From: DASPWW01 sp963841715
GTDB lineage: Bacteria; Actinomycetota; Thermoleophilia; Solirubrobacterales; 70-9
Length of the DNA: 64,000 nt
Assembly: GCA_963841715.1 (NCBI GenBank)
Contig: CAWJDP010000001.1
Location: forward strand, 930,001-994,000
Direction of reading: 5' to 3'
The position numbers were made by a program, and so were the translations under genes. Below, one piece after another: positions 18,614 to 27,718 of this stretch. The notes beneath the pieces are model-generated. The model ran no database searches, was not told the DNA's origin, and saw nothing but the letters and a program-made list of their open reading frames with translations. How positions within the stretch are numbered: position 1 is the first letter of the stretch; each line of letters begins with the position of its first letter.

Positions 18614-20224
18614 TCAGGCGGGCGCCTTCTGCGGCTCCGGGGGCCGACCGTCGCCCTCGGCCGAGCGGGCGCACTCTCCCGCCGGCGCCGCGAGCGGCAC
18701 CTCGCGCTCCTCGGTGCGCTTCGGGTTGCGGAGCCCGATCCCGGCGATCACGCCGCCGACGATCATCAGCACGCCCGCGAGCCCCATTCCGAGGTGGAAG
18801 CTGTCCTCGGAGGCGGCCGTGACCGTGGAGTGGATCTGGGTCGCCTCGGCCGGGGGCAGGTCCCTCGTCTTCGCGGCGCCGAGCGGCTTGTTCTTAGCCG
18901 ACGCCACGGCGTGCTGGCCGGCCGGGCTCAGCTTCGTACCGGCGAGGCCGTGGTCGATCTTCGACGTGAAGCTGCCCGCGATCACGGCCCCGAGGATCGC
19001 GATCGCGAGCAGGCCCGCAACCCGCGAGACGCCGTTGTTGATCCCTGAGGCGACCCCGACGTGGCGCTCCTCGACCGAGTTCAGCGCGGTCGCGGTCAGC
19101 GGCGCAACCGTCGCCGAGAGCCCGAGCCCGAACACGATCACGGCCGGGAGGCAATCCGTGACGTACGAGCTGCCCGCGTCCATGCGCAGGAACATCAGCA
19201 GCCCGATCCCTCCGACGATCGGCCCGATGCACATCGGCAGCCGGGGCCCGATCCCGGTCGCGATCCTGCCGAAGTAGGGCGAGAGCACGAACAGGATGAT
19301 CGAGATCGGCGTCGTCGCCAGACCCGCCTCGAGCGGCGAGTAGCCGACCGTCTGCTGGAGGAACAGCGTGATGAAGAAGAACGCACCGATCAGGCCGGCG
19401 TAGACGATCAGCGTCTCGATGTTCGTGACCGCGAAGTTGCGGATCCTGAACAGGCCGAGGTCGAGCATCGAGTGCCTGTACCTGGACTCCCAGAGGAGGA
19501 AGAACGCGAAGCAGGCGACCCCCGCGACGAGCGGGATCCACACGATCGGGGCCGCCCACCCGTGGGTCGGCTGCTCGATCAGGGCGAACACCGGCCCCCC
19601 GAGGCCGAGCGCCGAGAGGACGATCCCGCGCCAGTCGAGCGTCAGGTCCGCCTCCGGGTCGGAGCTCTCAGCGACCGCGCGCCGCGTCATCAGCACGGTG
19701 AAGATGACGAGCGGGATATTGACCCAGAAGATCGCGCGCCACGACAGCGCCTCGATCAGCGCCCCGCCCCCCGCCGGGCCGATCACGGTTGCGATCCCCG
19801 TCCACGCAGTCCACGTCCCAACCGCCTTGCCGCGCTCCGCGCCATCGAACGTCGCCGCAAGAATCGCGAGCGAACCGGGGACGAGCAGCGCCCCTGTGAA
19901 ACCCTGGGCGGCGCGCGCCACAATCAGGACGCCCGAGCTGGGCGCCAGTGCGCACGCCGCCGAGGTGATCGCGAATCCGACGAGCCCGATCAGGAACATC
20001 CGCCGGCGACCGAACTGGTCGCCGAGCGAGCCGCCCACGAGCAGCAGCGAGACGAGCGCGAGCAGGTAGGCCTCGACGACCCACTGCTGATCGGCAAGCC
20101 CGACCTGGAGGTCGTCGCTGATCGCCGGCAGGGCGACGTTGACCACGGTCGCGTCGAGGAACACGACCGTCGAGCCGAGGATCGTCGCGACGAGCGTGAG
20201 GATCTGGATGCGGCGCTCGACCAC
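18614..20224 (-). CDS. MFS drug-type exporter, DHA2 (EmrB/QacA) family
   Basis: About 536 residues with 14 predicted membrane segments. It shows the DHA2 hallmark in the first helix (FLDATVVNVALPAI), the loop 2-3 motif GGSLGDQFGRRRMF, and motif C-like GIATVIGPAGGGAL in helix 5. GTG 20224 puts the first helix at the usual distance from the start; GTG 20281 would also be in frame but would leave only 18 bases to the divergent gene. The substrate is unknown; it is expected to be a proton-driven exporter in the inner membrane. Confidence 0.88.
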   Translation of the reverse strand: MVERRIQILTLVATILGSTVVFLDATVVNVALPAISDDLQVGLADQQWVVEAYLLALVSLLLVGGSLGDQFGRRRMFLIGLVGFAITSAACALAPSSGVLIVARAAQGFTGALLVPGSLAILAATFDGAERGKAVGTWTAWTGIATVIGPAGGGALIEALSWRAIFWVNIPLVIFTVLMTRRAVAESSDPEADLTLDWRGIVLSALGLGGPVFALIEQPTHGWAAPIVWIPLVAGVACFAFFLLWESRYRHSMLDLGLFRIRNFAVTNIETLIVYAGLIGAFFFITLFLQQTVGYSPLEAGLATTPISIILFVLSPYFGRIATGIGPRLPMCIGPIVGGIGLLMFLRMDAGSSYVTDCLPAVIVFGLGLSATVAPLTATALNSVEERHVGVASGINNGVSRVAGLLAIAILGAVIAGSFTSKIDHGLAGTKLSPAGQHAVASAKNKPLGAAKTRDLPPAEATQIHSTVTAASEDSFHLGMGLAGVLMIVGGVIAGIGLRNPKRTEEREVPLAAPAGECARSAEGDGRPPEPQKAPA

Positions 20225-20299
20225 TGCCTCCAGTCTCGCAGGCCCGCCCTTCGCCCGATCAGCGCGTAACGAATCCGGCACACTGCCCGTCTACACGCC

Positions 20300-20587
20300 A
20301 TGGCTGAAGACGACCTCACCAAGATCAGCGACCTGCTCCACGAGGCGGGCGAAACCCACCACATCGTCTTCCGGATCACCGACGGTGCCGACGACGACTG
20401 GGCGTCGTGGTACTCGGACTGGCTCACGAGCCACTCCGAGCTCCCCGACCTGCTCGGGATGAAGCCGGTCCGCAGCGAGCTCACGTACATGCTCGTACGG
20501 CTCGACAGGGAGTTCACCGACGAGGATCCGGGCGGCAAGTGGGAGGACTTCTACGCCGCGAAGCTAGCGAAGCACTTCTCCGGCTGA
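20300..20587 (+). CDS. Conserved-looking small protein, function unknown
   Basis: A 95-residue acidic protein from ATG 20300. It contains many Trp, Asp and Glu residues (DGADDDWASWYSDWLTSHSEL, GGKWEDFYAAKLAKHF). There is no signal peptide or membrane segment. The sequence has normal coding character and sits between a divergent MFS gene and a convergent fetB, so it is very probably a real gene. I do not recognise the family. Confidence 0.6.
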   Translation: MAEDDLTKISDLLHEAGETHHIVFRITDGADDDWASWYSDWLTSHSELPDLLGMKPVRSELTYMLVRLDREFTDEDPGGKWEDFYAAKLAKHFSG

Positions 20588-20601
20588 ATCACCAACACCC
20601 C

Positions 20602-21399
20602 TTAGGGCTCGGGTGGCTCGCGGAGCTGCTGGGCCGGGGTGAAGAAGTTGCGGTAGGCGAGCGTCGTCGCGATCAGCGCGGCGAGCGAGACGCTGCCGAG
20701 CAGCGTCCAGACGAGGATCAGCTGCAGCCGCACCGCGTCGGTGGGGTTGGCGCCGGCGAGCAGCATCCCGACCATCGTCCCCGGGAAGAAGATCAGCCCC
20801 ATCGTCTTCGTCGAGTCGATGAGGTTGATCGTCCCCGAGCGCAGGCTCGAGCGCACGATCGGCATCGCCGCCTCGGCCGCGGTGGCGCCGAGCGCCAGGG
20901 TCGCCTCGATCTTGCGGGCCTGGGAGTGCATCTCGTCTCCGAGCCGGTTCAGCGCCGTCGCCGACGCGGTCATCGAGTTGCCGACGACCATCCCGCCGAC
21001 CGGGACCAGGAACCGCGCCTCGGGCTTGAAGATCCCGAGCCCGACGACGAGCGCGAGCGTGCTCCCGCCGCCGAGCGCGAGCGCGATCAGAAGCGGCCAG
21101 AACGCCCCGGGGACGTGGCGCGCGCGCTGGCGGGCCGTGAAGGCGCCGAACACGACCATCACCGCGATCAGCGCGAACACGAACAGCAGGTTGTCCTCGT
21201 CGAAGATCAGCTTGATCACGTAGCCGATCGCGGTCAGCTGGATGAACGAGCGCACGACGGCGATCGCGATGTCGCCCTCGAGCGCGGTGCGCCGCCATAC
21301 CGAGACGGCGATCGCGAGCGCGACGAGGACGAGCGTCGCCGCGACCTCGCCGAGGGTGACGTCGATCGCGCCGCTATTCGCCACAGCAAGCGGCGTCAT
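20602..21399 (-). CDS. fetB: ABC transporter permease, FetB / UPF0014 family
   Basis: A 265-residue protein with about seven membrane segments. The family signatures RSFIQLTAIGYVIKLIF, PVGGMVVGNSMTA, RKIEATLALGATAAEA and KTMGLIFFPGTMVGMLLAG are clear. In E. coli, FetAB exports iron under oxidative stress. Its ATPase is encoded just upstream with a four-base overlap (ATGA). Confidence 0.9.
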   Translation of the reverse strand: MTPLAVANSGAIDVTLGEVAATLVLVALAIAVSVWRRTALEGDIAIAVVRSFIQLTAIGYVIKLIFDEDNLLFVFALIAVMVVFGAFTARQRARHVPGAFWPLLIALALGGGSTLALVVGLGIFKPEARFLVPVGGMVVGNSMTASATALNRLGDEMHSQARKIEATLALGATAAEAAMPIVRSSLRSGTINLIDSTKTMGLIFFPGTMVGMLLAGANPTDAVRLQLILVWTLLGSVSLAALIATTLAYRNFFTPAQQLREPPEP

Positions 21400-22055
21400 G
21401 CCGACAGCAGCTCCCCGGCCGCGCCCTGCGCGGTCACGCGCCCGTCGTCGAGCCGCACGACCCAGTCCGACATCCGCCGCGCCTGCTCGAGGTCGTGGGT
21501 GACGAGGACGAGCGAAACGTCCACGCGCTCGCGAAGGTGAAGCAGCGTCGCTTCGACGGCGCCTCGCGCTTCGAGGTCGAGCGCCGAGGTCGGCTCGTCG
21601 AGCAGCATCACGTCGGGCTCGCCGGCGAGCGCGCGCGCGAGCATCGCCCGCTGCTGCTCGCCGACCGAGAGCCGCTCCGCGGAGCGATCGGCGAACGAGG
21701 CGTCGAGGCCCGCGAGGCCGAGCAGGCGCCCGGGGTCGGGCTCGCGCCCGGCTAGCTGCGCCGCGAAGCGGATGTTGTCCTCGACCGTCCCGTCGAGCAG
21801 CGCCGGGAGCTGGGGAACGAGCGAGACCTCGCGGCGGAGCTCAAGCGGGTCGAGCTCGCGCACGTCGCGCCCGCCGTAGCGGACCCGGCCCGAGTCGGGG
21901 TCGACGAGGCGGTTCAGCAGCCGCAGCAGGCTCGACTTGCCCGATCCCGACGGGCCCGCGACGCAGCTCGCGCCGCGCGGCAGCGTGAGCGTCGCGTCGC
22001 GGAGAACGTGGCGCTTGCCGCGGGTCAGGCTGACTGCGTCGAGCTGGAACAGCAC
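21396..22055 (-). CDS. fetA: ABC transporter ATP-binding protein, FetA type
   Basis: A 219-residue ATPase from GTG 22055. Walker A is GPSGSGKSS, the Q-loop VPQLPALL, the signature LSVGEQQR and Walker B VMLLDEPTSALD, with H-loop VTHD. It pairs with the downstream permease. The metal exported cannot be read from the sequence. Confidence 0.9.
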   Translation of the reverse strand: MLFQLDAVSLTRGKRHVLRDATLTLPRGASCVAGPSGSGKSSLLRLLNRLVDPDSGRVRYGGRDVRELDPLELRREVSLVPQLPALLDGTVEDNIRFAAQLAGREPDPGRLLGLAGLDASFADRSAERLSVGEQQRAMLARALAGEPDVMLLDEPTSALDLEARGAVEATLLHLRERVDVSLVLVTHDLEQARRMSDWVVRLDDGRVTAQGAAGELLSA

Positions 22056-22200
22056 AGGCGGATTATCGGGCTGCCCGCGGAGCGATGAGTTCCGCGGCCT
22101 CGGGCGGTCATTACGGGCGTGAACACAGACGCGACGCAAGATCGCGCCCGGGCCGGGGTTTCCCGAGAGGGAACCGTCGGTAGTCTCAATATTCAGAACC

Positions 22201-23118
22201 ATGGCTAGAGCGATCTGGAGTGGATCGATCAGCTTCGGGCTCCTGAACGTGCCCGTGAAGCTGTACAGCGCGGTCTCGAAGCAGAACATTCGCTTTCGCG
22301 AGCTGCGCGAGGGCGACGGCTCGCGCGTACGCCACAAGCGCGTCGCCGAGGCCGACGGCGAGGAGGTCCCCTACGACAAGATCGTCAAGGGCTACGAGAT
22401 CTCCCCCGACGAGTACGTGGTTCTCGACCGCGACGAGCTCGAGGAGCTCGACCCGAAGAAGACGCGCGCGATCGAGATCAAGGACTTCGTCGACCTCGAC
22501 GAGATCGACCCGATCTACTTCGAGCAGCCCTACTACCTCGGCCCCGACAAGGGTGCCGAGAAGGCGTACGCGCTGCTGACGAAGGCGATGACCGAGGAGC
22601 ACAAGGTCGCAATCGCGCGCTTCGTGCTTCGCAACAAGGAGCACCTCGCGACGGTCCGCCCGATGGGCGACGTGCTGACGCTGACGACGATGCGGTTTGC
22701 CGACGAGGTGGTCCCCGCGTCCGACCTCGACGAGGTCACGGCCCAGGACGGGGGCGACATCGACAAGCGCGAGGTCGAGATGGCGAAGCAGCTGATCGGA
22801 TCGCTGGCGAGCGACTTCCAGCCCGAGGGCTACCGCGACGAGTACCGCGAGGAGCTTCTGGCGCTGATCGAGCGCAAGGCGAAGGGCGAGGCGATCGTCA
22901 GCCAGGCGAGCGAGGAGCCGAAGCCGACGAAGGCGCCGGACCTGATGGCGGCTCTCGAGGAGAGCCTCGCGGCGGTCAAGGGCGAGGAGGAGCGCTCATC
23001 GAAGCCGAAGTCGTCGAAGCCGCGCTCGAAGTCGAAGGGCGCGAGCAAGAACGGCGCCAAGAAGTCGGGCTCGAAGTCCCGCTCAAGCGGGCGCCGCAAG
23101 GCCGCCGCCAAGTCCTAG
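22201..23118 (+). CDS. ku: Non-homologous end-joining protein Ku
   Basis: A 305-residue protein starting MARAIWSGSISFGLLNVPVKLYSA, the universal bacterial Ku signature, with GYEISPDEYVVLD and HLATVRPMG. The ring-forming core ends near residue 250. The last 60 or so residues are a Lys/Ser-rich tail (KPKSSKPRSKSKGASKNGAKK) of the kind that binds DNA in mycobacterial and streptomycete Ku. It is followed 13 bases later by the LigD polymerase gene. Confidence 0.96.
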   Translation: MARAIWSGSISFGLLNVPVKLYSAVSKQNIRFRELREGDGSRVRHKRVAEADGEEVPYDKIVKGYEISPDEYVVLDRDELEELDPKKTRAIEIKDFVDLDEIDPIYFEQPYYLGPDKGAEKAYALLTKAMTEEHKVAIARFVLRNKEHLATVRPMGDVLTLTTMRFADEVVPASDLDEVTAQDGGDIDKREVEMAKQLIGSLASDFQPEGYRDEYREELLALIERKAKGEAIVSQASEEPKPTKAPDLMAALEESLAAVKGEEERSSKPKSSKPRSKSKGASKNGAKKSGSKSRSSGRRKAAAKS

Positions 23119-23131
23119 CGACGCGGCATCG

Positions 23132-24043
23132 GTGGCAAACGACCGCGAAGTCGACGTCGACGGTCGCAAGCTCAAGCTGACGAACCTCGAAAAGGTCCTG
23201 TACCCGGAGTCGGGGTTCACCAAGGGTGAGGTGATCGACTACTACGCGCGAATCGCGCCGGTGATGGTCCCGCACGTCAAGCGCCGGCCGATGACCCTGA
23301 AGCGGTATCCCGAAGGCGTCGACGCGGGGCACTTCTACGAGAAGCGATGCCCCAAGCACCGTCCGAAGTGGGTCGGGACGACGCCGATCTACGTCGGCCG
23401 CCGCCAAGGGGAGATCGACTTCTGCGTCTGCAACGACCGCGCGACGCTGGTCTGGATGGCACAGCTCGCCTCGATCGAGCTCCACCCCTCGCTGTCGCGG
23501 AGCACGACGATGGAGCGCCCGACGGTGCTCGCCTTCGACCTCGACCCCGGCGAGCCCGCGACCGTGATCGAGTGCGCGCGGGTCGCGCTGCGACTCCGGG
23601 ACCTGTTCGGCGACCTCGGCGTCGAGTGCTTCCCGAAGGGGTCGGGGTCGAAGGGGATCCAGGTCTACGTGCCGCTGAACGGGAGGGCGACCTACGAGCA
23701 GACGAAGCCGTACGCGCGCGCGGTCGCACGCCTGCTCGAGAAGCGGTTCCCGAGGGAGGTCGTCTCGAAGCAGAACAAGGATCTCCGCAGGGGCAAGGTG
23801 CTCGTCGACTGGAGCCAGAACGACGAGAAGAAGACGACGGTCGCCGTGTACTCGCTGCGTGCGCGCGAGCGCCCGACCGCGTCGGCGCCTCTGACCTGGG
23901 ACGAGATCACCGACGCCGCCGACAGCGGCAAGCCTGAGGGCCTCTACTTCGAGGCCGGCGAGCTGCTCGAGCGGGTCGAGGACCGCGGCGACCTGTTCGC
24001 ACCGGTCCTCGAGCTGAAGCAGAAGCTTCCGCAGGTCGAGTAG
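23132..24043 (+). CDS. ligD: LigD-type NHEJ polymerase/primase, stand-alone
   Basis: A 303-residue protein from GTG 23132 matching only the polymerase domain of LigD. It shows TNLEKVLYPESGFTKGEVIDYYARIAP, MTLKRYPEGV, the metal-binding FDLDPGEPA, PKGSGSKGIQVYVPL and DWSQNDEKKTT. No ligase or phosphoesterase domain is attached and none is adjacent. It fills or extends ends during Ku-dependent repair. A separate ATP-dependent ligase should exist elsewhere in the genome. Confidence 0.93.
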   Translation: MANDREVDVDGRKLKLTNLEKVLYPESGFTKGEVIDYYARIAPVMVPHVKRRPMTLKRYPEGVDAGHFYEKRCPKHRPKWVGTTPIYVGRRQGEIDFCVCNDRATLVWMAQLASIELHPSLSRSTTMERPTVLAFDLDPGEPATVIECARVALRLRDLFGDLGVECFPKGSGSKGIQVYVPLNGRATYEQTKPYARAVARLLEKRFPREVVSKQNKDLRRGKVLVDWSQNDEKKTTVAVYSLRARERPTASAPLTWDEITDAADSGKPEGLYFEAGELLERVEDRGDLFAPVLELKQKLPQVE

Positions 24044-24044
24044 G

Positions 24045-25163
24045 TCAACGCCGACGCGAGGCGTCGAACTCGCGCTGGAGGCCGAGCTTTGCGGCCACCT
24101 TGCGCATCTCGCGACGCTGATCCGGAAGGACGAAGCTGGCGGCGACGCCGGACGCACCCGCGCGGCCGGTGCGGCCCGTGCGGTGGATGTAGACGTCGTG
24201 GTCCTCGGGGGCGTCGAAGTTGACCACGTGCGTGATGTCCTCGACGTCGATGCCGCGCGAGGCGACATCGGTGGCGACGAGCGTGTCGCAGCCGCCCTGC
24301 TCGAAGCTGGCGAGGGCGCGGCGGCGCTGATTCTGGTTCTTGTTCCCGTGAATCGCCAGCGCCTGAATCCCGTGGCGGGCGAGCTTCCTCACCAGGCGGT
24401 CGGCGCCGTGCTTGGTACGCACGAAGACGAGCGTGCGGCCCCGCTCATCGTCGCGGAGCTGCTCGACCAGCGCCTCGAGCTTGGCGTCATGGCGGAGGTG
24501 GACGAAGCGGTGCTCGACGTCGGCCTCGTGCTCGACCTTCGGGCGGTGGACGTGGCGTTTCGGATTCCGCGTGTACGCGGCGGCCAGCTTGCCCGCGGCG
24601 CCCTCGAGGGTCGCGCTGAAGAACAGCGTCTGGCGCTTCGCGGCCGTCCTCGCGACGATCCGGTCGACGGCGGGCTTGAAGCCCATGTCGAGCATGCGGT
24701 CGGCTTCGTCGAGAACGAGGATGCCGACGTTCTCGAGGCTGAGGTGGCCGCGCTTGAGGAGGTCCTCGAGGCGCCCGGGGGTCGCAACGACGACATCGGC
24801 CTTCGCGGCGCGCTTCGCCTGCGCCGGGATGCCGACGCCGCCGTACACGGCGGCGATCCGCAGGCTCTTCGCCTCGGCGACCGTGCGCAGCTCGTCGACG
24901 ATCTGCTCGGCGAGCTCGCGGGTAGGCGCGAGCACCAAGCCGGCGGGCCGTCGCGCCCCCGGCTTGATGCGCTCGACGATCGGCACGCCGAAGGCCAGCG
25001 TCTTGCCGGACCCGGTCGGCGACTGCACGAGAACGTCGTCACCTGTGAGAACGTCGGCGACGCACATCCGTTGGACTGCAAATGGCTCGGTGATGCCGCG
25101 CTTGGCGAGCGCGCCCACGACTGGGCGAGACACGCCGAGATCGGCGAATGATTCGGAAGACAT
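24045..25163 (-). CDS. DEAD-box RNA helicase
   Basis: A 372-residue helicase from ATG 25163, with a start 60 bases earlier also open. It has the Q motif (ITEPFAVQ), motif I SPTGSGKT, PTRELAEQ, TPGRLEDL, DEAD in VLDEADRMLDMGF, SATL, and ATDVASRGIDVED and HRTGRTGRAG. It lacks long C-terminal extensions, so the RNA substrate is not evident. The 141 bases upstream hold no gene I can support. Confidence 0.93.
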   Translation of the reverse strand: MSSESFADLGVSRPVVGALAKRGITEPFAVQRMCVADVLTGDDVLVQSPTGSGKTLAFGVPIVERIKPGARRPAGLVLAPTRELAEQIVDELRTVAEAKSLRIAAVYGGVGIPAQAKRAAKADVVVATPGRLEDLLKRGHLSLENVGILVLDEADRMLDMGFKPAVDRIVARTAAKRQTLFFSATLEGAAGKLAAAYTRNPKRHVHRPKVEHEADVEHRFVHLRHDAKLEALVEQLRDDERGRTLVFVRTKHGADRLVRKLARHGIQALAIHGNKNQNQRRRALASFEQGGCDTLVATDVASRGIDVEDITHVVNFDAPEDHDVYIHRTGRTGRAGASGVAASFVLPDQRREMRKVAAKLGLQREFDASRRR

Positions 25164-25304
25164 ATATGTGCTCCTTATGAGTTCTTGGGGGGAAGTCCAG
25201 CGACCCCAAGAGCTAAGAAGCACGCGGAGAAACGGAACCTCTCGGGCAACGAATCCGCGTGGCGGCGGTCACCCGACGCGATCCACGCTAGCAGGCGGGC
25301 CGCT

Positions 25305-25676
25305 CTATGCGCGCGGCTGGGTCCGCTGGTGCAGCCGCATCCGCGCCTTGCGGACGGCCAACGTCGAGGTGTGGCATGCGTTCGCGATCCGATTGTCCGG
25401 GCGCTCGGGATCGCGCTCGATCTCGAACTCGATCCGCGCGTTGGAGCGGGCGCGCTGGCGGTCGGGCGGCGGGGCGCCGTCCGGCAAGTCGTCGATCGCC
25501 TCGTCACCCGCGCGGTCGCGCCGGCAGGAGAGGCAGTGCAGCTCGCCGCCTTCGTCCGCCCAGCTTTCCGGCCGTCCCTGAGTCTCCGCCCCGGGCAGCC
25601 AGCTGACCGTCATCCCGCAGCGGGAGCAGGTCCAGCGGGTATTCGCATCGGTAGGAGCAGGCGCGGAGCTCGACAT
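25305..25676 (-). CDS. Small zinc-ribbon protein
   Basis: A 123-residue protein with two Cys pairs, CSRCG near residue 17 and CLSC near residue 48, spaced as in a zinc ribbon. A basic region follows (RQRARSNARIEFEIERDPERPDNRIANACHTSTLAVRKARMRL). No enzyme motif was found. It starts immediately after the stop of the preceding 111-residue gene, so the two are co-translated. Could be a nucleic-acid-binding or regulatory protein. Confidence 0.65.
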   Translation of the reverse strand: MSSSAPAPTDANTRWTCSRCGMTVSWLPGAETQGRPESWADEGGELHCLSCRRDRAGDEAIDDLPDGAPPPDRQRARSNARIEFEIERDPERPDNRIANACHTSTLAVRKARMRLHQRTQPRA

Positions 25677-26012
25677 CTAACAACCTTCCATGCCCTCTGG
25701 CTCAGGGTTCGCGCGAGGGACGAGGGAGTAGGACCACCGAGCGAATGCTTCACCCTTCAGTGTAGGGGGCGCGCAGGCGGCGGCGCCCTTGGCGTTCGGC
25801 GTGTACCACGTGGGGTCCTTCGTCGCGTCAGGGCCGTGCTCATCGGTTGCGGTCGTGACCGAGAAGTCGCCAGAGCCCGGGCCCGGCACCGAGCCGATGA
25901 TGCTCGCCGCGACCGCCGTGTGCTCGTCGTCACACGCCCTTGTGCCAGGTGCGCGCGGCAGCACTAGTTGGAGCTGAGGACGGCGGAGCGGGATGCCTCG
26001 GCGAGCCGTCAT
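25677..26012 (-). CDS. Hypothetical 111-residue protein
   Basis: The frame starts at ATG 26012, overlapping the glutamine amidotransferase stop as ATGA. The C-terminal half (GDFSVTTATDEHGPDATKDPTWYTPNAKG and AFARWSYSLVPRANPEPEG) has protein-like composition; the first 25 residues are basic and less convincing. I do not recognise it. The stop-start overlap and exact abutment with the next gene are the main evidence that it is real. Confidence 0.4.
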   Translation of the reverse strand: MTARRGIPLRRPQLQLVLPRAPGTRACDDEHTAVAASIIGSVPGPGSGDFSVTTATDEHGPDATKDPTWYTPNAKGAAACAPPTLKGEAFARWSYSLVPRANPEPEGMEGC

Positions 26013-26719
26013 CTGGAGGCGAGCTCGAGCCAGTTCGCAAACAAGCGGCGTGCCGACGGATGCAACTCCTCCGCACGGCGCTCCACGTCCGCGAGGAAGG
26101 CGTCGCCCCGCTCCTCCCCTAGCGTGCGGGCGAGCGAGCTGCGATAGGCCGGAACGCGTGCCCACTCCCGGGCCATCTCGGGCGTGACCTCGAGATGAAA
26201 CTGGACGCCGTAGGCGCACTCGCCGACCTGAAAGGCCTGGTTGGAGACCAGCGGCGAGCGCGCGAGACGGACCGCACCGGTCGGCAGCTCGAAGCTGTCG
26301 CCGTGCCATTGCAGCGATTCGAACGCGTCGTCGATGCCCGCGAACAGAGGGTGCCGCCGGCCCTCGGCGGTGAGCTCCACCGGAAGCAGCCCCACCTCGG
26401 CGCCGTCGAGCGCGTAGACGCGGGCGTCGAGCGCCGCAGCGAGCAGCTGAACGCCGAGACAGACACCTAGGAAGGGCAGCCCCGCGTCGACCGCATCCCG
26501 AACCAGCCCCCTCTCGGCTCCGAGCCAGGGGTGTTCACCGTCATCCGTGGCCCCCATCGGACCGCCCATCGCAAGCACAGCGTCGAACTCGCGCCAGTCG
26601 GGAAGCGCCGCGCCCTCGTCGAGCTCGACCGCGACTTCCTCGACGTCGCGCGCGCGCATCACCTCGGAAAACACGCCCGGGTGCTCGCAGGCGATGTGCT
26701 GGAGAACGAGGACGCGCAT
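26009..26719 (-). CDS. Type 1 glutamine amidotransferase (GMP synthase-like, stand-alone)
   Basis: A 236-residue protein from ATG 26719. The nucleophile elbow is FLGVCLGVQLLAAAL, and the catalytic His/Glu region is YGVQFHLEVTPEM. AMGGPMGATDDGEHPWL is typical of the stand-alone GuaA-N-like group that often acts on gamma-glutamyl compounds or as a glutaminase. Given the gamma-glutamyl amine chemistry later in the window, a gamma-glutamyl hydrolase role is conceivable but only inferred. Confidence 0.82.
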   Translation of the reverse strand: MRVLVLQHIACEHPGVFSEVMRARDVEEVAVELDEGAALPDWREFDAVLAMGGPMGATDDGEHPWLGAERGLVRDAVDAGLPFLGVCLGVQLLAAALDARVYALDGAEVGLLPVELTAEGRRHPLFAGIDDAFESLQWHGDSFELPTGAVRLARSPLVSNQAFQVGECAYGVQFHLEVTPEMAREWARVPAYRSSLARTLGEERGDAFLADVERRAEELHPSARRLFANWLELASR

Positions 26720-26750
26720 CGCTACTGCGCCTTGCGAGCGTGGCGCCGGG

Positions 26751-27218
26751 TCAACCGCCGCCTTTCTTCTTCGAGCTCGGGTGCGGTCCCGGGATCTGGT
26801 TGTCGACACTGTCGACCTCCCCGGTGTTCGCGTCGATCTTGACGACGCTCAGGTGCATGAACTTGCGTGCCTGGTCGGGCTTGCCGATCGGGACCGAGAG
26901 CGAGACGAACCAGAATGGCTTGCGGCTCAAGCCCTGCCGGAGCAACCGGACCTGCGTCAGCTTCGGCTTGAAGTCGACGTGCTGCTTCGCGATCGCGATC
27001 GCCTGGTCCTGGGTGAACCTGATCTGCGCCTGCTGGCAGGACTTCGCGACGACGAAGGCCACAAGGAGCAGCAGGGCGAGCACGGCGACGCGCGGCCAAG
27101 TCGGCTTGACGCCGCGCCCGTACTCCTGCCGACGCGACCAGCGCCCGCCTTGATCTGACGCGCGCCGCGAACCGGAGTGCGGCTCCGGCCCGCGGGGAGT
27201 GTCGCCCCCGTTGCTCAG
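26751..27218 (-). CDS. Small membrane-anchored or lipoprotein-like protein, probable CTG start
   Basis: The C-terminal 110 residues are secure: a membrane segment (VLALLLLVAFVVAKSC) followed by QAIAIAKQHVDFKPKL, RKPFWFVSLSVPIG and DANTGEVDSVDNQIPGP, resembling PepSY-like secreted domains. GTG 27083 would start inside the hydrophobic segment. The frame is open for 45 further codons upstream with sensible sequence (GGRWSRRQEYGRGVKPTWPRV), and the only start-like codon there is CTG 27218, overlapping the stop of the preceding gene (CTGA). I favour the CTG start, giving 155 residues with an N-terminal cytosolic part. Confidence 0.55.
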   Translation of the reverse strand: MSNGGDTPRGPEPHSGSRRASDQGGRWSRRQEYGRGVKPTWPRVAVLALLLLVAFVVAKSCQQAQIRFTQDQAIAIAKQHVDFKPKLTQVRLLRQGLSRKPFWFVSLSVPIGKPDQARKFMHLSVVKIDANTGEVDSVDNQIPGPHPSSKKKGGG

Positions 27219-27370
27219 GCGGTGGGTCGGAAGTTGATCCCGATGTTGGTGAAGAGCACGATATACAGCACGACTATCGTGCAGATGATTGAGAACGCAA
27301 GCATCCCGTACTCGAACGCCTTGACGTGCGTCTGCTTGGGGGGAAACTCGATCTGCTTTCCACCGATCAT
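27215..27370 (-). CDS. 51-residue single-span membrane protein downstream of amt
   Basis: The frame runs from ATG 27370 to TGA 27215, with AAGGAGAG about ten bases before the ATG. The sequence begins MIGGKQIEFPPKQTHVKAFE, then has one membrane span (MLAFSIICTIVVLYIVLF) and ends INFRPTA. It lies 14 bases after the 96-residue membrane protein. Not recognised. The clear ribosome binding site and position in the amt operon support a real gene, perhaps an accessory subunit. Confidence 0.6.
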   Translation of the reverse strand: MIGGKQIEFPPKQTHVKAFEYGMLAFSIICTIVVLYIVLFTNIGINFRPTA

Positions 27371-27384
27371 CTCAGCCCCTCTCC

Positions 27385-27675
27385 TTAGCCGCGGGCGCCG
27401 CTGACGTAGCGGACAAGGCGCCTGTTCTCGTACACGATCCAGCCGATCAGCACCGCGATCGTGACGGCGACGCCGATCCAGGTCAGGGCGTAGTAGGCGC
27501 CGTCCGCCGCCTCGCCGCCCTTGCCGTACGTCGTGCCGGGACCGAACGTCATGATCCCGGCGCAGTGCTTGTAGTTCGCCTGGAGGATGAAGTCAGCGGA
27601 GTCGTTCACCCGCGCGTTCTCGGTACCGGTCCCGTGGGTGACGCAGGACGGTGCGCTGTCAATTATCGCCGGCAT
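27385..27675 (-). CDS. 96-residue single-span membrane protein downstream of amt
   Basis: Starts at ATG 27675 with AAGGAG upstream. The first 60 residues are polar with two cysteines (SAPSCVTHG and YKHCAG); one membrane span follows (LTWIGVAVTIAVLIGWIVY), then a basic end (ENRRLVRYVSGARG). This predicts an outside N-terminal domain with a possible disulfide. It is 43 bases after amt. Not recognised. Together with the 51-residue protein it may form part of an Amt complex (inferred from position). Confidence 0.6.
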   Translation of the reverse strand: MPAIIDSAPSCVTHGTGTENARVNDSADFILQANYKHCAGIMTFGPGTTYGKGGEAADGAYYALTWIGVAVTIAVLIGWIVYENRRLVRYVSGARG

Positions 27676-27718
27676 GCGAGCTCCACTCCTTCCTTAGTCG
27701 GTCTCGTCCCGATCCCGA

